64,000 nt of DNA from Halichoerus grypus (GCF_964656455.1 NC_135712.1:69569239-69633238); one strand, 5' to 3'; counted from the stretch's first letter, positions 1-11,932 are shown. Numbers and translations are program-made. The notes: a model not told the origin generated them from the letters alone.

Positions 1-5
1 CTTTC

Positions 6-199
6 TAATAATGCCTCTAGGACCACCTGGGTGACACAGTCGGATAAGTGTCTGACTCTTGATTTCACTCAGGTCATGATCTCAGGGTCGTGAGATCAAG
101 TCCCATGTCAGGCTCCGCACTGGGTGTGGAGCCTGCTTAAGATTCTCTCTTTCCCTCTGCCCTTTCCCACCCTCTAAAGAAAATAATAATGCTTCTAGG
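6..199 (+). repeat. Can-SINE, old copy
   Basis: SINE body about 22-183 in plus orientation: tRNA-like head, CT-rich middle and short A-rich tail. It is flanked by imperfect direct repeats TAATAATGCCTCTAGG (6-21) and TAATAATGCTTCTAGG (184-199). Confidence 0.85.
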
Positions 200-883
200 T
201 ATTTAACTATTAATCACTATGCCCTTATTTACATATGTGCATGTAGACAATATTTGCATACAAATTTCTGAATGCATAAAACCCTCACAAGGTTAATTTT
301 GTGACTTGACTGGATGGAAAGCTGTTTTCTGTGGTTTTGACCTGAGTTCCTTTTATGATGGACATCCTTATAGTGAAGTTCTGCGTGTGGATTAGATTCA
401 TCATCTAGATTCACTCCTGTAGGACTGGGAAGGCAGAGGTCACTTTGGACGCCTGGCTAGTTTTCTGCAAGAAGTTTATCATGGAGACGGCGGGTGGGGA
501 GGGGAGGGCTGTTGTTCAGCAGTGCTCTAGGAACTTGCCACTAGCATTGTGCATGGCAAGCAGGACAAAGTCACTGCAGCTGCTGCAGGAGCAGCTTCCT
601 GACTCTCTACCTTCCCTTTCTTGCAGAAGAGACAGCAGCTCCGATGGAGCCAAGTTCTCCAGGGTCGTTCTGGAAGACACTCTTACAGGACCAGCACAGA
701 GCCCCTTTCTCCAGCTCTTCCAAGTGTCCTGTAAACACCTCATTCCTGTATTCAGTCACTCTCAGCTTAAAAATATGGTTTCTGCTTCTTGTAACTGAAC
801 CCGGACTGATAAATCTTTAATGAACATTTTCCCTACTTTAGAATGGAGGCTATTAACTCCATTGAGAGAAAGATAAAATTTTT
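200..883. other. Intergenic, no recognised gene
   Basis: Unique-looking sequence. An open frame at 445-798 (+) and an overlapping minus frame show no family resemblance, no splice logic and no clean start context. The motif near 776-810 (CTTCTTGTAACTGAACCCGG) resembles the 3' end of old LTR-type repeats, so part may be a decayed retroelement. I see no gene. Confidence 0.4.
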
Positions 884-1071
884 TTGAGCTACAATTTTTT
901 TTAGGGGGGGGGACAGAGGAAGAGGGAGAGAGAGAACCTGAAGCAGGTTCCATGTCCAGTGCATGAGCCCCATGTGGGGCTCGATCTCACAACCCTGAGA
1001 TCATGACCTGAGCCGAAATCAAGAGTCGGACACTTAACTGAGCCACCCAGGCGCCCCTTGAGCTATAATTT
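884..1071 (-). repeat. Can-SINE, minus
   Basis: Body 898-1057 with the tRNA-like head at the right end (GAGCCACCCAGGCGCC). Target duplication TTGAGCTACAATTT (884-897) versus TTGAGCTATAATTT (1058-1071), one mismatch. Confidence 0.9.
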
Positions 1072-1160
1072 ATAGAGAATGACTCCAAGTCCCAAAAAAC
1101 TAACTAAAGTCTTAAAGCCAGATCTCTCTGCTACCAAAGCTTTTGCTCTTATTTACCACC

Positions 1161-1525
1161 TGTTAAAAAACAAAATCCAAATGAGTAAATTTGAAGATCT
1201 AATTGGCTTTATTAAGCAATTCATGAATCTGGCAGCATCCCATCTAACAAGTAGAGGGGAGTTCATAGGAAAGAAAATTATTAGCAAAAGACAAGAAAGC
1301 ACTGTTTTAGGCAAGATCACCTTCACTATGGAGAAGGGCAGGAGGTCTTACTATGCAGATTACCTCATCTTCCTTTGGGGGATGGAGAAGGCCTAGGCAA
1401 CAGATTACCAAACTTAAATTTCTCAGGGAGCTTGGAACTGAAATTAGGTTAGGTATTAAGCTCTGGTTTGGTGACTTGGCCTGGCTCAAGAGGCACCATT
1501 TTGGGCATGTGGTTTCTTTTTAACA
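1161..1525 (-). repeat. Solo LTR of an endogenous retrovirus, minus
   Basis: Read on the minus strand it starts TGTTA and ends TAACA and is bounded by the 4-bp direct repeat CACC (1157-1160 and 1526-1529), as expected for a class I ERV solo LTR. It aligns by eye along its length with the LTR at 2603-3133 in the opposite orientation, including the GAATAAAGCCAATTAGATC-like polyadenylation segment (here on minus, about 1195-1220). No gag, pol or env sequence adjoins it. The open frame at 1079-1396 is only a chance reading across it. Family name not determined. Confidence 0.75.
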
Positions 1526-2072
1526 CACCTTATGTTGACTCCCAAAAATTCACATACACACTACTTCACACACAAAATCTTCTCTACATTGGTGGATAGT
1601 GTGTTCAAATTGTCTTTTTCAGGTTTCCTTTGTTTGTCTTTGTCTTCCAAATAGGTTGTGAGGGGAAGCCAGCTAGGGCAGAATATGCCTGAAGAATCAT
1701 TCCAGTACACAGCAGTGGATAATTTGCAGGGTCAGCCCTTTCATCCAGTTTAACCACTAACAAAGGGAGCCAAGGCAGAGCTGAAGCATGCAGCCCCAGA
1801 GGATGAGGCCAGCTTCAAAGCCATGCTACTTTCTAATGATGAGGAAGGTATATATGAACCTGGGAAAGAAGGGGGCTAATTTCTGGGAAGAGGTGAGTTT
1901 TGGATTTTTATGCTTGAATTCTTTTTGGCATTGGGCCATTTTGCTTTCTTTTCCAGGGAAGTGTTTTCCACGACTCTTCAAAAATCTATTCCTACTGGTT
2001 TAATAAATGACACTAGAATTGCACTTGGAAAAAACTAAGTTAGAATCTTTCCTCAGGTCAAATGTCAAAATT
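1526..2072. other. Intergenic, nothing recognised
   Basis: AT-rich unique sequence between the minus-strand LTR and the next SINE. A 71-codon open frame at 1788-2003 has no recognisable features. Confidence 0.4.
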
Positions 2073-2280
2073 AATTCCTGTCGGGGCACCTGGGTGGCTC
2101 AGTCGGTTAAGTGTCTGACTTCTTGATTTCAGCTGAGGTCACGATCTCAGGGCTGTGAGATCCAGCCCCACGTTGGGCTCCATGTTGGGTGTGGAGCCTG
2201 CTTCAGATTCTCTCTCTCTCCCTCTGTTCCTTCCGCTCACCCCCAACGCATACACTCTCTCTCTCAAAAAAAAATTCCTG
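2073..2280 (+). repeat. Can-SINE
   Basis: Body 2081-2272, plus orientation, ending in an A-run. Target duplication AATTCCTG at 2073-2080 and 2273-2280. Confidence 0.9.
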
Positions 2281-2602
2281 CCATATTAAGGAACAAAATG
2301 TAAAAATTAAGAGAACCAGAATAAAATATAGGCGAATAAACTGGAAATAACATAAATGCCCATCAGTATGGGCAGTAGGGAAATGGCTAAATAAATGAGG
2401 CCATATTCATAGTAAGCACCATAAATCATTACAAACTATGAGGTAAATCTCAGTTTACAGACCGAGGAAGATGCCTGTGTTGAACCTGTAAGCAATAAAT
2501 ACAAGATACCAAACACTGAGGAGAGGGATACCACTTTTATTTTTTAATAATTGTATACCTAATCTATATTTATGTATATATATAATAGTCCAGTTTGAAA
2601 AG

Positions 2603-3133
2603 TGTTAGAAAAGAAACAACCGGCCAAAAATGGAGTACTTTGTGCTAAGCCCCACGTCAGCAAACCAAGACTTAATACCAACCTAACCTAACTGCAGTTT
2701 CAACCTCTCCCAGGACTATAACCAACTAGTAAATCTGAATTACCTTGTCCACACTAGTGAGGTAATCCACCTGATAGACTCCCACCCTTCCCCAAAGCAT
2801 GGTGACCTTGCCTGAAACAATCCACTCTTTGCTAGAAACGTCCTTTTCCCACCCCCTTCTGCCTATAAAAGCCTTCCATTTTGCACAGCTTCTTGGAGCT
2901 CCTTTTTATTTCCTAGATGGGATATTGCCTGATTCATGAAACTTTGAATAAAGCCAATTAGATCTTCAAATTTACTCAGTTGAATTTTGTTTTGTTTTAG
3001 TTTTTTTTTTTTTTTTTTTTTTAACGTAATCTCTACACCCAACATAGGGCTTGAACTTACAACCCTGAGATCAAGAGTTGCATGCTCCACTGACTAAGCC
3101 AGCCAGGTGCCCCTTGAATTTTGTTATTTAACA
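2603..3133 (+). repeat. ERV LTR, plus, carrying a SINE insertion
   Basis: Starts TGTTA and ends TAACA. A TATA-like CTATAAAAG is near 2863 and an AATAAA signal near 2946, in the order U3-R-U5. The U5 part is interrupted by a Can-SINE (2992-3113). It matches the minus-strand LTR at 1161-1525 and, more loosely, the LTR at 11933-12505. Flanking 4-mers (AAAG / GACT) do not match, so it is unclear whether this is a clean solo LTR. No internal viral genes are visible. Confidence 0.7.
2980..3125 (-). repeat. Short-form Can-SINE nested in LTR
   Basis: Body 2992-3113, minus, with a 20-nt T-run at the left (the A-tail). Exact 12-bp target duplication TTGAATTTTGTT at 2980-2991 and 3114-3125, so it is younger than the LTR. 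Confidence 0.9.
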
Positions 3134-5607
3134 GACTATGTACCAAACTGGGGCCCTCTAGGTTACCTCTGGCAGGATAGAAATGGAGGGGCCAGAAGAA
3201 GCAGGAGCTCTTTTACTTCTTTCTCCATATAATATTTTAAAGAGTGGCAGAGCTATAAATTATTTCTATTATTTGTTTTCAGGAATTCTCTGAAGAAAAA
3301 ATTTAAACGATCTTTGAAAAGTGAAAAAAATATATAGTCGGGTAAGGAAGTTTTTCTAAGCATAACACCAAAGATGAAAACCATGGAGGAAATTATTTAA
3401 AGAGCTGAAACTCTCATCTCACAAACAATAAACTTGTAAAAGGTATTCACAACATAGAAGGTCGTGATAGATACTGTGAGTTGGCTCACTCAACCTCCAT
3501 TCCTTCACCCTTCTGTGTATAGAGTGTATAAAGCTTAGAACTACATTTCTGAGATTTCCTTGCAGCTAGGGTCCTGGCTGTAAATGAGATTCTGCCCGTC
3601 AGATGCACTCACAATATTTAGAAGCAGATGTGAAACCGAGCCCATCTTGCTGCTGCTATTAGAAAACAAGATTATGGAGACCTAAGTCTTTAGAGGCAGC
3701 TGCAACCATACCTGGAGTTCCAGCGTCCAGGCATCAGCTTTGTGGATACTGAAGGCAGCTGTGGGCTCAGGATAGATACCATAGAAAAGTAAAACCACAG
3801 AAAAGAGAACAAAAATGAAAGGAGCATAAGGGACAAGAGACGTTGTTGACAACACCATAAAAAACAGAGTGGGCAGAAATGAGAAAAAGACAAGGAAATA
3901 AAAAATTAAGTAAAGTGATAATAGTTGAAGACAAACATATACATAATTGGCATTCCTAAAGAGGAAAACTGAGAACAGTAAATAAAGATGAAATTCAAAA
4001 AAAATTATGTGAAATAAAAGACAATTTGAATCTATGGACTGAAAAGGCACATACTGTCTTCCAGGAAAAATGGACTCAGAACAGTCACCAAAAAAAGAGT
4101 ATCTCTTTGCAAAAGCTTAAACCTTCAATATTCTTCAAATCTCAAACCACATTCATGGCAGACAATGATGACTTCCTTTCTAGAGGCAGGAATTTAGTTT
4201 CTAGCCACCAGACCCAACAAATGTGCTCCTGCTTCCTTCCATGTCCTATCTTATAGTAGATGGGGTGGTCCATTCCCCATGCTCTGGTCCCAGCTTCTAT
4301 CTTCTCAGAGCCTGACTTTATTGGGTGTCTCAGCCTCTTGTATCTTCAGCCTTGCTCTCTCCACTATTTCCCATGCTATACATTTTCTCTTATCCACTTC
4401 AAGTCTATACTTTACTGTAAATGCTTGTTCAATTGTCCCCATCTGTCACTGGCTCCAGGACAAAGACCATGTCTGTTGGTTTCTTGCGGACCATGGGAAG
4501 ACCCAGTAGAGTGCCTGATAGAGTTGATGCCAACTACGTGTTGAATACAGTAAGTACACAACAAAGACTATTCCAATGTTAAATCACTAGATTCAGTATC
4601 TCCACTGTGCTAAGTATCAGAAGGCACTCTCAGTGCACTTAAACCTGGGAGTCCAGAACAAAAGGCAGCCCCTCCCCAATCCAACAGAACGTAGTCTGGT
4701 CATTCTGCATTCACTCTTGTTTCTCTGGTCCTGTAAGCCTAATCTTTGACTAATTCCAGGACTTCTTTTTTTCCCTGTATATAGATTCACCTTCACTGTT
4801 TCTGCCTCTGGACTAAATGATTTCTGCATCTATGCCTTTGGCTTATTTAGCATCTGACAGCCACACCCAGGCAGTACCTACCCACCCTGGAGTTGTGTTC
4901 CTCAGCTCGTAGACTCCAGTCTGCTCATTTTCACCACCAATGCCTCCTGGGCCATGGTGCATGGGCAGCCACAGCAGATACTGTCATTTCTGACCTGGAA
5001 ACTGAATGGTGGTAGGGAAATTATAAAACAGCAGGAGCAGACTGAAGGGGCATGGGAGCTTCTGGTTTCTACCAGATTAGTAAATGAGTGAGGGCTGCTG
5101 GCTCTCTCCCTCTGTATCAGTGTTTGAGAAATGATGGGTGGATAGGACCCCCTATACCACTCCCAGGCAATGAAGCCACCAAATAGATATGTGCATACAC
5201 GTGACAAAACGGGGCTGTTTTGAACTGGTGATGGGGAAGCAGGAGGCATGAACACAGCCTGGGGTGGACTGAGAGGATAAATGAGACAAAAATGGATAAA
5301 ACCCGCCATCTATGGAGATCCGGCATGGTGCACAGTGCTGGTGCAGGGGTTCTGGGGCAAAATCCCAGTGTGGGAAAGCCACGAACTCACCTCAGTCTGA
5401 GCACTGACTTGCTTCAGACATTTCACATCTTCATTTTTTTTTTTTTTCCACTGTGAAGATACTTATCCCTAAGGGTTATTTAACATCTATATAGCACTTA
5501 CTAACTCCCTCTTCACTCCTTTGTCAAACCTATTATAAGAAAAACAGATTTTACAGATTTTATTTACTTAATAGCAAGCATAAAACTTCACAAATAACCA
5601 AATCATT
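3134..5607. other. Intergenic; possible L2 remnant
   Basis: Mostly unique-looking sequence. About 4340-4560 resembles an L2 LINE 3' end in plus orientation (phrases of the type ACAAAGACCATGTCTG and GTGCCTGATAGA). Segment 3450-3720 looks like an old unclassified repeat. Open frames at 3682-4050, 4260-4544 and 4902-5309 show no domain, signal or splice evidence, and I do not call genes. Confidence 0.35.
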
Positions 5608-5886
5608 TCATTTATGTTTTTTAAGTAGGCTCCAAGCTGGGCCTCATGAGCCTGAGATTAAGACCTGAGCTAAGATCAAGAATCAGATGCTTGGAGCACC
5701 TGGGGGGCTCAGTCAGTTAAGCATCCAACTCTTGATTTCAGCTCAGGTCTTGACCTCAGGGTTGTGAGTTCGAGCCCTATGTTGGGCTCCCCATTGGGTG
5801 TGGAGCCTACTTAAAAAAAAAATTAAAATTAAAAAAAAGAGTCTGATGCTTAACCGACTGAGCTACCCAGGCCCCCCCCCCCCGCC
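5608..5886 (-). repeat. Can-SINE (minus) split by a plus Can-SINE
   Basis: The outer element is minus: 5608-5692 and 5838-5886. The inner element is plus, 5693-5837, and ends in an A-rich tail. The split is marked by the duplicated sequence AGAATCAGATGCTT / AGAGTCTGATGCTT ending at 5692 and 5851. A C-run (about 5873-5883) sits in the outer head. Confidence 0.8.
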
Positions 5887-7258
5887 CCAAATCACTTTAG
5901 AATAGTGGCATAACCTGTTTACGATTTAAGACTCTGGAGACTGGGGTGGCAAACTGTGCTGAGGCGTGTGACAATAGAGCAAACTCTACTTGGTTATCTC
6001 ACTTACATTAAATTTTCATGACCTCAGCCAAATACATCAAAAGCTTCACTGTATACACATTCATGAACAACCACAAGTGGGAACGCATGTGAAAATCTCT
6101 TCCAAGTTGATTGTAGCCTTCTTGAAATGTCACTAGGAAACCTAATGGGGTGAGGGAGAAGAAGCCAGGAGGTGTTCAGATACTGTGATTTGAGTATTTC
6201 CAAATGTGATAATGTCAGAAAGTTGTTGAGTCACTGTTTCTGTCTAAATTGAAAAAATTAACTATTAGTGGCTTTGAGTGTTAAAGTGGCATTGAACCTA
6301 AGATATACTAATGTCCATAGGTAGAAAAAAACCCATTTCTATACATATAGAATGGGAAAGGTAGTGGCTATCTACTGGAACATCAGAGCACATATTTGGA
6401 CTACCATCTCCAAATATGTCCAATTTAATTTAAACATTAAAGAATGAACTTCTGGGGGAACACTTAACAAAGCTGATTTAAATAAACCCCTCCATAGATT
6501 CGGCAAATCTATCAGAGAGGTTATAGACAAAAGACAGCTTATGAATAATGCCTACTAAATAAGCTATACTTGATCAACATACCAAAAGGTGAACAGTGTA
6601 ATATATAAGATATAGACAGCTTTATCTTCAGTGCACTATGCAAATAATATTGGCTTAATTCAACTACTTGAAGTAATTTATTACATATAGTTTTGGCTAC
6701 TTTTATGAAATATTTAAAACTTTAAAAATTTAAATATTATTATTAAAATTTCCCACAAAGATCTCAGCTTGGCTATTAGGTCCCACATGCTATGTCAGTC
6801 AATTTCACGAAGTGCATGGCTCCGTGCCACAGGGCAGACTGGCTCCAAGTGCACATGGTGACGGCATGTCCAGGATATCCTTCCTCAAACTATATTCAGT
6901 TATGAGGAACAATCACACTCCAAAACTACAGCCACAGTCTACTTGCTGCTACTGCACAGAGCATGGCACATGAATGTGCAAGGGTGCTCATGCAATGAGA
7001 CTCGTGGCCCACAGCATAAAACAAAAGGGACTGGGATCATCTGCAGCCAGAGGAGCTTGCCCTGAATTGTTTTAGACTGCTCTCTTTCCTACATAACTCT
7101 TTGAGGAGGGCTTCTCCCTATGCTTTACGTAAGATCTGTCCCCATTCTTTAAGTAGGACAATTTAGTCCAGTTAAAGTAGAAATTGAATTATTTCACAAT
7201 TAACACCTTGTGTTCCCCAAATGGTGCACATGGCTTGTGTTCTTCATCCAGGTTTTAA
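5887..7258. other. Intergenic, nothing recognised
   Basis: No long open frame and no recognisable repeat by eye. Segment 6770-7130 is less AT-rich than its surroundings but shows no coding pattern I can name. Confidence 0.4.
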
Positions 7259-7466
7259 AAACTGATGGTAAGTAGGGCGCCTGGGTGGCTCAGTTGGTTA
7301 AGCGACTGCCTTCGGCTTAAGTCATGATCCTGCAGTTCCAGGATCAAGTCCCGCATCGGGCTCCCTGCTCAGCAGGGAGTCTGCTTCTCCCTCTGACCCT
7401 CCTCCCTCTCATGTGCTCTCTCTCTCTCAAATAAATAAAATCTTTAAAAAAAATTGATGGTAAGTA
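7259..7466 (+). repeat. Can-SINE
   Basis: Body about 7275-7450, plus. Target duplication AAACTGATGGTAAGTA (7259-7274) and AAATTGATGGTAAGTA (7451-7466), one mismatch. Confidence 0.92.
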
Positions 7467-7659
7467 AAGACAAGATACAGATTAGTTTCCATTTTTATTG
7501 AAGTTTTTTTTTTTTTTACTGAGGAATACATTACACTTAGAGTTCAATAACACAAATAAAGATTAGTTCTTAAATCTTCTATTTCATTTACCAAAAATGT
7601 AAACATAAAAGAAAATAATTCATCACTCCTTCCCTATCCTGACTGAATGTATCAACAAA

Positions 7660-7722
7660 AAAAGGAAGAAGGAGAAGAAAGAAGATAGGAGTAGGAGAAG
7701 GAGAAGAAAGAAGAAAGAAGAA

Positions 7723-7756
<34 letters not shown>

Positions 7757-7767
7757 AGAAGAAGAAG

Positions 7768-7797
<30 letters not shown>
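7660..7797 (+). repeat. GAA/AAG microsatellite
   Basis: Impure purine tract from about 7660, becoming a pure (GAA)n run of about 21 units at 7734-7797. The complementary strand is (TTC)n. Confidence 0.97.
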
Positions 7798-7798
<1 letters not shown>

Positions 7799-7952
7799 CG
7801 TCATCCTTTCAGGTAAGTTCTTTCTTCAGAATGAGTAGCACAGACTTTAATATATTCGTCCTCCAGGGCTGCAAGGACATGGCATGAATGACTAGTGCCC
7901 ACTATGAAATGGGTCTGTGGGGCTATGACTAAAGTCCACCTCCTTTACCAGG

Positions 7953-8117
7953 ATGGCTCAAATGCCCTCAGAGATGGCTCTTCTCTCTCCAGTCCAAGGA
8001 CATGGACAGCGCTACGGCACTGAGCACAAGACCGTGATGAACATGACGTGCAAGCTGGCGTACTCGAGGAAGCAGATCAGAGCCAGCAGTGACCTACCGA
8101 GTCTGAATGAGTGTTAG
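7953..8117 (+). other. CpG-bearing block with a short ORF, unrecognised
   Basis: A 54-codon open frame runs from ATG 7953 to TAG 8115-8117. Its second half carries several CpGs (GCGCTACGGC, GGCGTACTCGAGG) in DNA that is otherwise CpG-poor. The opposite strand also has an open, hydrophobic reading over about 8015-8110. No family is recognised. It may be a fragment of a retrocopied exon rather than a gene, and no promoter, splice site or poly(A) tail supports expression. Confidence 0.3.
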
Positions 8118-10170
8118 TCATAGAATATTAGAGGTAAAAGAATCTGAGAAAGCAGCTAGTCATAGTCATTTTACAGTTGCTCTTCTAATATTGAGGAGAA
8201 TATTGATAAAATTTTATGGAATACTCAGATATGTTTATTTATGTATCTTCCTAAAGCCATTTAAACTTCACTAATTTATGTTTCATCTTCAAATACTGAT
8301 AAACTCTAAGCCAACATACTAGGCTGAAACTAATTTCAAGCATAATTTATAACATTTTAAGAATGTCTATTTGTTCTTAACAAAAATAAATATCCTTGAG
8401 AAATAAGTAAGGGAAAAGGATGTTCTTCAGGAGAATATTAGACAGGTCTACCTTAAGACTACCCTAACAGCTTGCCAGTTTCTTTAAAGCTGTCAGCTCA
8501 AGTCTGCTGACATGGCTTTTGCTGCCTTCCTGTAAATTCTGTTCTTGAAAACCTGAGAGACAAATTCACTTGCTATTTTTAACAATTGGGACCTTAATAC
8601 TATCAAAATGAACCTAAATCTGAACTGAAAACTGAGGTAGTCTAGTCCGTTTTTATATGCACTCCACACTTTTCGAGTAAGAAAGAGACTCTAGTCTACT
8701 GTCCCCAAATCGGCTACTCCTTATTCTCCTTCCGTGCCCCACCTCACTTCCACCATGGCTGCAGTCTGCTAGTCTTCTCAGTGAACTGGTTTTGTTAACA
8801 TAAAAGGCATCCTACCACAGGAGGCCATTTCGAATTCTTCATTTCAAAGCTGAATTCTAGCCCACTAATTCTGCACTGAAATTTCAGATTTTAAGTCTGC
8901 TTTTAGAATATGGTCATATTCTAAGTGACTCAAATGTTCCTCTTAACATTTCTTACAGGTTCAGTGGCCTTCTAAGTCTTCACGGAGTACACTAGGAAGA
9001 ATAAGTGATAAGCAACCACTCTCAAGACTTGTTGAAGAGGAAGGAAGACACTAGAGCTGTTAGTTACCCTCAGAGACTCAAGATTTCTTAGCCTCATACC
9101 TTATCAAGTTCCTTATTTGTGCAGAGAAAACACTAGGGTATCAGATTCCAAGCTTAATAAATATATATAGAAAAAATGTCATCTATAATATTTTCTCCAG
9201 AAAGTCATTAGTGCAAATATAATTATATCAATAAAAAACAAAGCAAAAATATATTTCAAGTATAAAAAGCACCATGCTTGGAAACAATACTACCTAAATG
9301 GCGTTACTGCACAACAGTCAAAATATAATTGAACCCACCACTGTGAATCTCAAATAGATTATCCATCATATTTTTGGTGAAATTCTTTTTACAACTTTGC
9401 AGGATGATTCATAATCACAGTTGATATGTAAGTTTAGAGTTTTATAATTTTCTTTAAAAATATACTCTATACTTTTCTCTGACTTTTAAAGTAATGTGTG
9501 ACAAAGGCAGAAAACTGAGCACTGGCCTGACACCATTACTATTAACTTCTCTTTAGCTGAAGTCGGCTATGCTAGAGACCCCCACTTTTTTTACAATGAC
9601 AAATACCTCCAATTTAAAACTGCATGCAAATACATATTTAAAATTTATGCATTAGAAAAAGGTGACTTTCCTCTATGCTGGGGTTGCAGTTTGGCTCCAA
9701 TACCAAATAGTCAGTTGGAATTACTTTTTAATAATTATACTGCTTGCTCACTTAGCATAATCTCTTAAATGGAGTGCTCAATAACTATATGCTGAATTAA
9801 AAGGCAAATGAATGAATGAATGAATGAAAAAATCTTGTCCAGGAGTTATGTTTATAATGCCACAGGACTTCATTAGCTTTAGAGAGAACAACTGGGCATT
9901 ACTCATCATTAAAAAATTTCAAATTGGAATTACTAAGAGGGGATGGTAAGCTCTAGTACCAGAGGAGAATTGCTTCTGAGGATGAGAATCTATTTGGTAA
10001 TGGGAGGAGTGTCAAAAGCAGGAAGCAAAACATATCACCTCCTTTTATAGTTTGTTTCTGTTTTGTTTTGTTTTGTTTTGTTGTCTGTTCCTTGGTCTGT
10101 GGTTTCTCTAGATAGTAGGTAGGGACAGTGGGAATCTCGTTTATCCATTCATATGCGTTACTAATTAGAT

Positions 10171-10203
<33 letters not shown>

Positions 10204-11392
10204 GCTCCTGCCATTTACTTGCGCTTCATTGAACTTCTTCACTTTGACATTGAGAGCACTGGGCAGGAATCACATTGCGTCAAGAACTTCACCTCCTTTT
10301 AAAGCACAGGCAATTTTCTGACTTCTGTGGACTGAGGATTATGTTGTGGGTAAAGGGAGTCCTACTGAATAGGCCCTACTACAAACCTACACTTTGCTAT
10401 TAGTAAACAATTCAGACCACCTTGTTTTGACTTATATTTTTCTTCTTATATATAATTTTCAGATAGTAGAAATTGTTCTGTAACAATTTCTTAGCCCACT
10501 TGAAAATAACTGCATATCTCTCTACGCAGTACCATAATTTCTTTTTATCTTCATTGGTCAAAAAGGAATAGTTCTATTTTTGTTGCGTTACAGTTGTCAA
10601 AATTATTATCTGAAAAACATACAATTATGTTTTCTTCTGTTTGCATGTCTTCAATGTTTTTACAGGGCAGAGTATTTTTCTCTGTGTCCACAGTTTTTCA
10701 AGTCATGATTAAACTACTGGAGATACAACTGGAAGGGCTACCAACGTGTAATCGTTCAGTAGTAAACTGCCACAGAGCTGGTTTGAAAAAGGCAAGCACG
10801 GTTAAATCATAAGATTTAGCAAAACATAATTAAAAAAAAAAACACCTTTTAGAACAATGAGAACAATGATTTAAGTGTACCAGGCACAGCCATTAAATTC
10901 AATAAAGATATAATAGTGATGTAGAAACCCAATTCAATTACTATCTGTAAGTCAAAGGACAATTTATACTTTTGAGGACAGGATCCACAATTTATAATCT
11001 TGTAATAGCCATTTTAAAAAATTACTGCAGTACTGATGAACTTTCCCATCATTTTAGGTTAATGAAAATGCTGGGGTATGTAATCACTCTGAAAATTTCA
11101 CCAATTATCCCATTTTCAAAGGCAAACTTCAGGCAGGTTATATATCCTGACAAATAAAGACGTGGTGACTTAGAATTCCTTCTCCTCCTCCAAGCTCTGA
11201 GGCTGCTGGGCTGCTGCTGAAGAGTGACTGCTGTGAAGTTCTGCTTCAAGGTCTGATTGTGGTCAATGCTTCCAACCCAAAGTCAGGAACGCCACTTCTG
11301 CCATCTGCCTAGGCTGGCACTCTCCCAGATTTTGTGCTTTGTTCAGAGGAACGTGACACAAAGGAATGTCTTGAGAATTCACTTTTCCATTT
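8118..11392 (-). other. LMLN: LMLN 3' flank / putative 3' UTR
   Basis: No coding exon found. The 3' UTR begins at 11392 and runs leftwards. On the minus strand I find one exact AATAAA (plus 8234-8239) and one ATTAAA (plus 9727-9732), and neither can be assigned as the used poly(A) signal by eye. Minor simple repeats: a GAAT run at about 9805-9828 and a TTTTG run at about 10050-10081. About 9745-9832 looks like an L2/MIR tail. Confidence 0.35.
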
Positions 11393-11493
11393 CTAGTGCC
11401 ATACACACAGAAGAAATCCAGCCAGCAGAGGAAATAGATTGCCTAGCAGAAGCCAAAGGGTGACCACCAGGCTAGAGGAACGGGAACAGAGAT
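11393..11493 (-). CDS. LMLN: LMLN terminal coding exon: GPI-type hydrophobic tail
   Basis: The acceptor TTTTCAATCCTAG precedes 11493. The first two bases complete a GAT (Asp) codon begun in the previous exon, followed by 32 codons and a stop. The peptide begins LCSRSSS and then becomes a continuous hydrophobic stretch (VVTLWLLLGNLFPLLAGFLL) ending CVWH. A small-residue site followed by a C-terminal hydrophobic segment is the layout of a GPI-attachment signal, as in leishmanolysins. It could alternatively act as a C-terminal membrane anchor. Separated from the previous exon by 9.2 kb. Visible residues 382-414. Confidence 0.96.
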
Positions 11494-11932
11494 CTAGGAT
11501 TGAAAACAAAAAATTGACTTTCTGGAGACATTTTTGGAATAAATCATAGCAACTAGAAATTGACAGATGAGTAGAGGTGACTATTAAAAGATGAACAGGG
11601 ACCACCTTGGAGAGCAGAATCAAAAATAACTTCCTGAGCCCTAGATATGCAAAGTCATTTTTATACATTTATGGAAAAAGAACAAAATATTTTATGCAGG
11701 AAGAAAAGATGATGCACCCACCATATAGAGGTTAAAAGCAGCACCCCAAAAAAGAAAGGAGTGTCTTCAGGAAGTATCCCAACAAAGCTAAAGATGCTAC
11801 ACAGGAAAGTAAATAAATATATTGGCTATTCTAACATGGGATGCAGGACCTTCTTCCTCTATTCTTCCTTGTCCTTTTTAAGTAGGGTAACCCTATAATT
11901 TATCATCCCAAATCAGGGCATTTTGAGACAAG

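Noticed and set aside
445..798. 117-codon open frame, plus strand
   Set aside because: No recognisable domain, overlapping open frame on the other strand, no splice or promoter support, and repeat-like text at its end.
1079..1396. 105-codon open frame resembling the frame at 2863-3090
   Set aside because: The resemblance arises because both cross related LTR U5 sequence in opposite orientation; it is not a protein family.
3682..4050. 122-codon hydrophobic open frame, minus strand
   Set aside because: Its F/L-rich composition comes from A-rich plus-strand DNA; no transmembrane protein family is recognised and no exon signals are present.
7660..7797. Direct repeats as a CRISPR-like array
   Set aside because: It is a trinucleotide microsatellite in mammalian DNA; no spacer-repeat pattern occurs anywhere in the window.
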